Source: Fibrobacteraceae bacterium
Lineage (GTDB): Bacteria; Fibrobacterota; Fibrobacteria; Fibrobacterales; Fibrobacteraceae
Assembly (NCBI GenBank): GCA_021443045.1
Contig: JABUUT010000030.1
Span: 28,951-43,275 of the forward strand
Length of the DNA: 14,325 bases
Direction of reading: 5' to 3'
The notes under the pieces were generated by a model. It did not search any database, had not been told where the DNA came from, and saw only the letters and a program-made list of their open reading frames with translations. Below, piece after piece: positions 1 through 5,437 of this stretch (position 1 is the stretch's first letter; each line of letters starts with the position of its first letter). Made by a program: the position numbers and the translations under genes.

Positions 1-18
1 TCGCCGTGAAGGATCCAG
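1..18. repeat. Right half of a dispersed hairpin repeat, cut by the window edge
   Basis: The first 18 bases (GCCGTGAAGGATCC core) match the right arm of the complete copy at 14250-14282. The left arm lies outside the window. The match is visible directly; membership of a genome-wide family is inference. Confidence 0.6.
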
Positions 19-37
19 GAAATGTCCGCACAAGTCT

Positions 38-71
38 GTCATCCTGAAGGGCATAGCCCCGAAGAATCCAG
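38..71. repeat. Dispersed hairpin repeat, diverged copy
   Basis: The copy opens with GTCATCCTGAA and closes with AAGAATCCAG. It encloses an apical GGGC-ATA-GCCC hairpin (49-59). The outer arms ATCCT/AGAAT pair with one mismatch. The frame is the same as in the copies near the right end of the window, but the inner stem sequence differs, so only the fold is kept. Confidence 0.6.
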
Positions 72-116
72 TGAATGTCCATACAAATACCAACCACTGA
101 CAACTGACAACCAATC

Positions 117-191
117 AGGTTCGGCGCAAGCGCCTAGAGGTATGAGCAATGAGCTCACTCCTCAAAGCGACATTGTCGCGACCTCACCTCT
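117..191. other. Compact multi-hairpin element, possible structured RNA or repeat
   Basis: Several perfect inverted repeats are packed into 75 bases. GGCGC-AA-GCGCC lies at 123-134. An outer stem pairs AGAGGT (136-141) with ACCTCT (186-191). Inside it are TGAGC-AATGA-GCTCA (143-157) and GCGAC-ATT-GTCGC (167-179). ACCTC also occurs at 181-185, giving an alternative register for the outer stem. The result is a three-way-junction-like shape with a satellite hairpin. Whether it is transcribed cannot be told. It could be a mobile repeat of the REP/MITE kind, a small RNA, or a DNA-level structure. It matches no RNA family that I recognise. Confidence 0.45.
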
Positions 192-264
192 GATAACTAA
201 CCACCGTTTACAACACTTAACCACTGTGTCGCACCACGGCACTGCATTTTAGACGAAAGATGGG

Positions 265-299
265 GTCATCCTGGAACCGTTAGGGGATAGGATCCACAG
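265..299. repeat. Dispersed hairpin repeat, variant with longer interior
   Basis: GTCATCCT at 265-272 and AGGATCCACAG at 289-299 supply the conserved arms ATCCT/AGGAT. The 16-base interior does not form the clean apical stem seen in other copies. The right flank (CCACAGA) also occurs in the copy at 14189-14213. Confidence 0.55.
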
Positions 300-355
300 A
301 ATGTAATTGTTAATGTTAAGTGATTGCTTGTTAATCATTAAACATTCACATAACC

Positions 356-386
356 ACCCTGTAGAAAACGTTAGTTTTCTACGGGT
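356..386 (-). terminator. Probable transcription terminator hairpin after valS
   Basis: The minus-strand transcript meets this about 28 bases after the valS stop. The stem pairs GTAGAAAAC with GTTTTCTAC (9 bp, 361-369 with 374-382) around a 4-base loop. It is extended by ACCC/GGGT across a single bulged base. The following bases are not a T-run in this direction, so it is either a Rho-independent terminator with a poor U-tract or a 3'-end stabilising hairpin. Confidence 0.6.
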
Positions 387-413
387 TCGTGTGATAAATC
401 ATATTGGCTCAAA

Positions 414-3158
414 TTAGCGCAGGTCCTTTAGAGCCATTTCATTCTTTGCAATAATTTCCTTTTGGGTAGCCAGTTTCTGCTTTTCCGCAGCAACCACCGC
501 TTCGGGAGCGCCATTTACAAACTTTTCGTTGGAAAGTTTCTTTTCTACGCTAGCCACAAAGCCCTTGGCTCGCTCAATTTCTTTTTCGAGACGGGCTATT
601 TCGGCTGCCGGGTCTAGAATACCTTCCAGAGGAATAAACAGTTCGCCACCAGGAACCACGGCGCTAGCACTAAACTTTGGCTTGGAGGCTTTTACCCCCA
701 CTTCCAAAGTTTCCAAACCACCCAGTTCCGTTATAATGGCCTTACAACTGTTTACAGAGACCTCTGTGGCTGCATCGTCTACAGAAAGCACCACATTCAG
801 TTTGAGAGATGGGGACACGCTGTAGCGACCACGAACGCCGCGCACGCCTTCCACAATGGCAAAACCACGATTAAAACCAGCCTCAATGTCGGCGTTGATG
901 AATTTTTCATCGGCCATTGGCCAGGCGCGGCTTACCACCATTTCACTCTGCGGGAACAAAATGGAATTCAGTTCCTCAGTAATAAAAGGCATTACAGGAT
1001 GGAGAAGGTCCAGAACATTCTTGAGCACATAGGAAAGAATGGCCATGGCATTCTTCTTTTCGGCATCCAAGTTTTCTTGGTTAATCACAGCCTTCTTAAT
1101 TTCCAGGTAGCTTGAGCAAACATCGTCCCAAACAAAGTGGTACAAGAAACCGGTCAGTTCGGCAAACTTGTAGTCTTCAAGCATACGGGTGGCATCTTTG
1201 ATGGTGGTGTTCAAGCGCGATAGAATCCAGCGATCTTCCAAAGCAAAAAGGCTTTCATCCATGGGAAGTTCGCTCTGGAGGGCCATGGCCTGTTCCAGAT
1301 GAGGTAGCAAGAAACGGCAGGCGTTCCAAATCTTGTTGCTAAAGTTGCGGCCGATTTCAAACTTTTCAGAAGTATTGATTTCACGACCATCCTCCTGCTT
1401 TTCTTTCTTTACAGGCAAACGAACATCCTGGTTGTCGGTGCAAAGAGACGCCATCACAAAACGCAAAGCATCGGTGCCGTATTTTTCTTCAATATCAATA
1501 GGGTCTACACCATTACCCAAAGACTTGCTCATGGTGCGGCCTTGGCCATCCATAATCTTGGGGTGGATGTACACCGTATGGAAAGGAATGGTACCCATAT
1601 TTTCTTGGCTGAAAATAACCATGCGGGCCACCCATAGGGTGATAATATCGCGGCTAGTCACCAGCACGGAAGTGGGATAATACTTCTTGAGGGTATCGGT
1701 GCTTTGTGGCCAACCCATGGTGGAATGAGGCCAAAGGGCACTGGAGAACCAAGTGTCTAGAACGTCTGGATCCCGTAGCAGCTTATGGCCAGGAACCATA
1801 TCTTCCTTAAGGTCTTCTTCTTGAGAACAAACTAGGTAACCGTTGTTGGCTGGGTAGAAGAACACATCTTCGCGGTTTCCAAAAACAGCTTGCAGTTCAC
1901 TTTCGCTTGCGTCGGTGTGCCATATAGGAATCTGATGGCCCCACCAGAGCTGGCGGCTAATGCACCAGTCGCGCTTTTCTTTAAGCCAGTCCAAATACTT
2001 GTTGGCATAACGCTCTGGAATAATTTTAACTTCACCGGTCTTTACGGCATTCATGGCGTTTTCAGCCAGAACATCCATTTTTACAAACCACTGGTCGCTG
2101 AGGTAGGGTTCAATAATGGTCTTGGAACGGTCGCTGTGGCCCACCTGCATTTCGTGGTCTTCCACTTTAATGAGAAGCCCCAGTTCTTCCAAGCCTTTTA
2201 CCACTTCTTCACGAGCCTTGGGGTTCTTGAGGCCCGCAAATTTTCCGGCATTTTCGTTTAAAGAACCGTCATCGTTCATGATGTTAATCATGGGCAACTT
2301 GTGGCGGAGCCCCGTGGCATAGTCGTTGGGGTCGTGGGCAGGTGTCACCTTCACGGAGCCGGTACCAAATTCCATGTCCACCAAAAGAGCGTCGGCAATC
2401 ACAGGAATTTCACGGTCCACAAAGGGAACCTTCAGCATTTTACCAACAAACTGCTTGTAACGTTCGTCATTGGGGTGCACAGCCAAAGCCGTATCCCCCA
2501 TAATGGTTTCGGGGCGTGTGGTAGAAACAGGGATAAATCCGGAACCATCGGCCAATGGATACTTGAATGTCCAAAAGTGGCCCTTCATGGTTTCATAGTA
2601 AATTTCATCGTCGGCCACAGCGGTCTGCAGCTTGGTATCCCAGTTCACCAGACGCTTTCCACGGTAAATGAGCCCCTTCTTGAACAAGTTGTAAAAAGCG
2701 TGACGAACCGCCTTGGCACAAATGGGATCAAGGGTAAAACGCTGGCGGCTAAAATCGCAGCTGACGCCAAGGCTTTTAAGCTGGCGGGTAATGCGGGCTT
2801 CATACTCATCCTTCCATTTCCAGATGCGCTCCACAAGAGCTTCGCGACCAATGTCGTGGCGGGTTTTATGTTCATCTTGGAACAGGCGCTTTTCTACCAC
2901 GGCCTGGGTGGCTATACCGGCATGGTCTGTACCAGGAATCCAGAGGGTGTCGCGGCCTGTTTTGCGGCGGTAGCGAACCAAAATGTCTTGAATGGTGTCG
3001 TTAAGAGCGTGGCCCAGGTGGAGGGCGCCGGTAACATTTGGAGGAGGAATAACCACAGAGAACGGTTCACCGTTTCCGCAGGGTTTAAAACTATCTTTTT
3101 CATTCCACTGGGCATGCCAGCGAGCTTCTACTTCTTTAGAATTGTAACGTGTTTCCAT
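414..3158 (-). CDS. valS: Valine--tRNA ligase (ValRS)
   Basis: This cytoplasmic class Ia aminoacyl-tRNA synthetase charges tRNA-Val with valine and edits mischarged threonine. The 914-residue protein is near normal length. The HIGH motif is HLGH (47-50) after PPPNVTGAL. The editing (CP1) domain shows STTRPETIMGDTALAVHPND (212-231) and GTGSVKVTPAHDPND (265-279). DTWFSSALWP lies at 468-477. The KMSKS loop reads TMSKS (542-546), with the first Lys replaced by Thr but the second Lys kept. An anticodon-binding domain follows, and residues from about 845 to 914 form the Lys/Glu-rich coiled-coil tail typical of ValRS. The ATG start directly precedes the conserved ETRYNSKEVE segment. No strong Shine-Dalgarno sequence is seen. 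It is last in the cluster, 63 bp after ribF, and is followed by a hairpin. Confidence 0.98.
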   Translation of the reverse strand: METRYNSKEVEARWHAQWNEKDSFKPCGNGEPFSVVIPPPNVTGALHLGHALNDTIQDILVRYRRKTGRDTLWIPGTDHAGIATQAVVEKRLFQDEHKTRHDIGREALVERIWKWKDEYEARITRQLKSLGVSCDFSRQRFTLDPICAKAVRHAFYNLFKKGLIYRGKRLVNWDTKLQTAVADDEIYYETMKGHFWTFKYPLADGSGFIPVSTTRPETIMGDTALAVHPNDERYKQFVGKMLKVPFVDREIPVIADALLVDMEFGTGSVKVTPAHDPNDYATGLRHKLPMINIMNDDGSLNENAGKFAGLKNPKAREEVVKGLEELGLLIKVEDHEMQVGHSDRSKTIIEPYLSDQWFVKMDVLAENAMNAVKTGEVKIIPERYANKYLDWLKEKRDWCISRQLWWGHQIPIWHTDASESELQAVFGNREDVFFYPANNGYLVCSQEEDLKEDMVPGHKLLRDPDVLDTWFSSALWPHSTMGWPQSTDTLKKYYPTSVLVTSRDIITLWVARMVIFSQENMGTIPFHTVYIHPKIMDGQGRTMSKSLGNGVDPIDIEEKYGTDALRFVMASLCTDNQDVRLPVKKEKQEDGREINTSEKFEIGRNFSNKIWNACRFLLPHLEQAMALQSELPMDESLFALEDRWILSRLNTTIKDATRMLEDYKFAELTGFLYHFVWDDVCSSYLEIKKAVINQENLDAEKKNAMAILSYVLKNVLDLLHPVMPFITEELNSILFPQSEMVVSRAWPMADEKFINADIEAGFNRGFAIVEGVRGVRGRYSVSPSLKLNVVLSVDDAATEVSVNSCKAIITELGGLETLEVGVKASKPKFSASAVVPGGELFIPLEGILDPAAEIARLEKEIERAKGFVASVEKKLSNEKFVNGAPEAVVAAEKQKLATQKEIIAKNEMALKDLR

Positions 3159-3183
3159 AGTGGCGTAAAATTTAGGAAAATAG

Positions 3184-3217
3184 AAACAATTTGGCTTTTC
3201 TAAACAATTTGGCTTTT
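3184..3217. repeat. Two copies of a 16-bp direct repeat between ribF and valS
   Basis: AAACAATTTGGCTTTT occurs at 3184-3199 and again, identically, at 3202-3217, giving an 18-bp period. It fills about half of the 63-bp gap upstream of valS. Read on the minus strand, the first copy offers TTGTTT as a -35-like element, with TATTTT 19 bp further on. That spacing is long, so a valS promoter here is only a possibility. A regulator site or a local duplication would look the same. Confidence 0.6.
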
Positions 3218-3221
3218 ATAT

Positions 3222-4121
3222 TTAATCGGCCCAGTGGGCGTCGGTGCCGTTAAAGGCTTCTGCTGTAGCCGCATCTAGGCTAATCTGACGCACCAAATCA
3301 TCCAGACTTGGAAATTTCTGTTCTGGCCTAAGATAATCTAGAAGGTCTAAAGTCATGTACTGGCCATAAATGTCTTCATTAAAATGGAGCAGGTGGGCTT
3401 CTATGGCCAAGGGCTGGTTTCCCACAGAAGGCTGGATTCCAATGTTCACCACGGCTCTAAAGTTACGCCCATCGGCCAAGGTTGCCGAAGCAACATAAAC
3501 GCCTCGCTGAGGAATAAACTTAAACTCTTCCGTCATCAGGTTGGCTGTTGGAAAACCTATGGTTCTCCCCAGGCGCTTGCCCCCTACCACCGTTCCTGGC
3601 AAACGGTAAGGGTGGGCCAAGTACGTTTGGGCTTTTTTTACATCCCCATTCAACAAAGCTTCGCGTACAGATGAAGATGTCACCCGTTCTCCCTTGTGAA
3701 GCACAATAGACAGCCGGTGGGTATCCAATTCTGGAAAAGACTCTGTAATCGTTTCGAAATTGCCCTTACCAAAGGCGCCAAAGCAATGGTCGTGGCCAAA
3801 GAACATGGCCTTCATGTGAAGTTTGCCTATCAGTTCCTGGCGTACAAAAGCATCGTAGGGCAGTTTAGCCAAATCCCGACTAAAAGGCATTAGCACAAAT
3901 TCTAGACCAAGGCTATTAACAAAATCCCGCTTTTCCGCGGTGGTGGTTAAAAGCAGGGGGTCGCCAGGTTGGTTTAAAACGTACCGGGAATGAGGCTCAA
4001 AGCTAACCACTGTGGGCGTTAAGTCGTGTTCCAAGGCATACTGTTTTACGGCCCGAAACAAAGCCTGGTGGCCTTGATGACAACCGTCAAAGTTTCCCAT
4101 GGTTATAACGCGCTTTTTCAC
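3222..4121 (-). CDS. ribF: Bifunctional riboflavin kinase / FMN adenylyltransferase (FAD synthetase)
   Basis: The enzyme phosphorylates riboflavin to FMN and adenylylates FMN to FAD in the cytoplasm. The N-terminal nucleotidyltransferase half has GNFDGCHQGH (9-18; HxGH signature, Cys where Val is usual) and TSSSVREAL (148-156). The C-terminal kinase half has GKRLGRTIGFPTANL (181-195), RGVYVA, VVNIGIQPSVG, and the likely catalytic Glu241 in IEAHLLHF. The length of 299 residues is normal. The loop usually reading GxDFRFG is GHDHCFG (109-115), a divergent form. The start codon is GTG. A GAGG sequence inside the end of truB, 8 bases upstream, supports it. Only 3 bp separate it from truB, so translation is probably coupled. 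Confidence 0.96.
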   Translation of the reverse strand: MKKRVITMGNFDGCHQGHQALFRAVKQYALEHDLTPTVVSFEPHSRYVLNQPGDPLLLTTTAEKRDFVNSLGLEFVLMPFSRDLAKLPYDAFVRQELIGKLHMKAMFFGHDHCFGAFGKGNFETITESFPELDTHRLSIVLHKGERVTSSSVREALLNGDVKKAQTYLAHPYRLPGTVVGGKRLGRTIGFPTANLMTEEFKFIPQRGVYVASATLADGRNFRAVVNIGIQPSVGNQPLAIEAHLLHFNEDIYGQYMTLDLLDYLRPEQKFPSLDDLVRQISLDAATAEAFNGTDAHWAD

Positions 4122-4124
4122 TTT

Positions 4125-5087
4125 TTAAGCCTCGTCTTCTGCCAAATAAATTTTTGGCCAAATACGGCCTGGTTCATAGTGGGCAAAAGAAAGAACTTCT
4201 CCTTTCTGGTTTGCCAAAAAAAGATTTCCATCGGGTTTCATATTTTCAATGGAATCTTTCCAAGGAATCCAATTTCCTAAACGGATAAATTTTAGCTGTT
4301 CGTCATTCAATTTTAACACCGGAAAATCAAGCACTTCATTTACAGGTACTAAACTTTCGGTAGTTAATTTATCTGCAATAGAGACTTTTGGAAAATCCAA
4401 AGTGATTTTTCCAATGCGCTGGCGTCGGATTTTAGACACGCACCCTACTGTACCTAAAGCATTGGCCAAGTCTCTTCCTAAAGATCGAATGTAAGTGCCC
4501 TTGGAGCATTCACATTCCAGGTCAAAAACAGCGTAGCAATGTCCGGAACACCCCTCTGTTTTACCCCATCCCGAAGGGTCTTCGGTAAAATCTGGGTAAT
4601 TCCCCACCACCTTAAGGCTATCAATGCGAACTTTTCGAGGTAGAAGTTCTATGTCGCGGCCACGCTCTGTAAGGTCGGAAGCCCTGTGCCCATTAACTTT
4701 TACTGCGCTATACTTGGGAGGAACTTGGTTTATATCCCCTATAAATTTAGACAAAGATTCTTCTAGGGCCTTGCGAATTTCACCCACAGGCTTTGAAAAA
4801 ATGGCACTGTTTTCGTCTTGGGAAACAACAGTACCATCCCATTCCAAAGTGTCTGTTTCGTAGCCAAGATGAAGGCGGAAGGAGTAACACTTGTCTTTGG
4901 CTTCCACAAAGGGAAGAATACGGGTGGCACGGCCAATAGCGGCAATAATTAAGCCAGAAGCACGCAAATCCAGCGTGCCGGCATGACCCACACGCTTTGT
5001 TTTAAACAAGCGTTTTAACGGGAAAAGCGCCTTGAAAGAAGTTTCGCCTGCAGCTTTATCTAGCAGAACAAAACCACTGTTAATCAC
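4125..5087 (-). CDS. truB: tRNA pseudouridine(55) synthase
   Basis: TruB converts U55 in the T-loop of tRNAs to pseudouridine and also acts as a tRNA chaperone. It is 320 residues long. The catalytic motif is GHAGTLDLRASG (34-45) with the nucleophile Asp40; the usual Pro after LD is Leu. PPKYSAVKVNGHRA (123-136) and SKGTYIRSLGRDLA (195-208) match the family. A C-terminal PUA-like region follows (about 250-320). Between residues about 160 and 194 there is an unusual insertion with four cysteines (180, 184, 192, 194). The start is GTG, overlapping the rbfA stop as GTGA, with AAGG 6 bases upstream inside rbfA. This arrangement indicates translational coupling. Confidence 0.96.
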   Translation of the reverse strand: MINSGFVLLDKAAGETSFKALFPLKRLFKTKRVGHAGTLDLRASGLIIAAIGRATRILPFVEAKDKCYSFRLHLGYETDTLEWDGTVVSQDENSAIFSKPVGEIRKALEESLSKFIGDINQVPPKYSAVKVNGHRASDLTERGRDIELLPRKVRIDSLKVVGNYPDFTEDPSGWGKTEGCSGHCYAVFDLECECSKGTYIRSLGRDLANALGTVGCVSKIRRQRIGKITLDFPKVSIADKLTTESLVPVNEVLDFPVLKLNDEQLKFIRLGNWIPWKDSIENMKPDGNLFLANQKGEVLSFAHYEPGRIWPKIYLAEDEA

Positions 5088-5437
5088 AGGTCACCTTTTT
5101 GCTTTAGTTCAGCCAAAATCGATTCGATGTGCATGGCGTGCTCCAGGTTTTCGTCAATAACAAAGGCCAACTCCGGAATTTTCCGAATTTTAATGACTTT
5201 GCCTAAAACCTGACGGATAAAGCCAGCCGAATTGTTGAGGCCAATAACGGAATCCCTTTTTTCTTTATCGGAACCCATTACGGACACCCGAACTTTTGCA
5301 TAGCTCAAGTCTTCCGTAATGTCGACGCGGCTGATAGTCGCAAAACCAACACGAGGGTCTTTGAGGGCTCCCTTTTGGATGAGCCCACTAATTTCCTGCA
5401 CAAAAAGCTTGCCAAGTCTATCGGTGCGACGACTCAT
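5084..5437 (-). CDS. rbfA: 30S ribosome-binding factor RbfA
   Basis: RbfA is a small KH-type protein that binds immature 30S subunits and helps process and fold the 5' end of 16S rRNA. The 117 residues cover the full domain: an N-terminal helix (SRRTDRLGKLFVQEISGLIQ), the DPRVGFATISRVDITEDLSY strand region (27-46), AKVRVSV, and the KIRKIPELAFVIDENLEH segment near the end. The ATG overlaps the infB stop by one base (TAATG). An AAGGA lies about 9-10 bases upstream inside infB. The position between infB and truB matches the classical nusA-infB-rbfA-truB order. Confidence 0.96.
   Translation of the reverse strand: MSRRTDRLGKLFVQEISGLIQKGALKDPRVGFATISRVDITEDLSYAKVRVSVMGSDKEKRDSVIGLNNSAGFIRQVLGKVIKIRKIPELAFVIDENLEHAMHIESILAELKQKGDL

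Noticed and set aside
117..191. A tRNA gene or CRISPR repeat in the left spacer
   Set aside because: The stems do not give an acceptor/T-arm cloverleaf with a GTTCGAA-type T-loop. There is no regular repeat-spacer periodicity.
22..252. A 76-codon plus-strand reading frame in the left spacer
   Set aside because: It runs through hairpin repeats and the multi-hairpin element. The translation has no domain character, and there is no ribosome binding site.
2301..3203. A 300-codon plus-strand reading frame antisense to valS
   Set aside because: The opposite strand encodes an unmistakable ValRS N-terminal half including HIGH. The antisense product has no recognisable motif and is a codon-bias shadow.
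3159..3221. A T-box leader upstream of valS
   Set aside because: The 63-bp gap is too short for a T-box, and no T-box consensus or antiterminator fold is visible.
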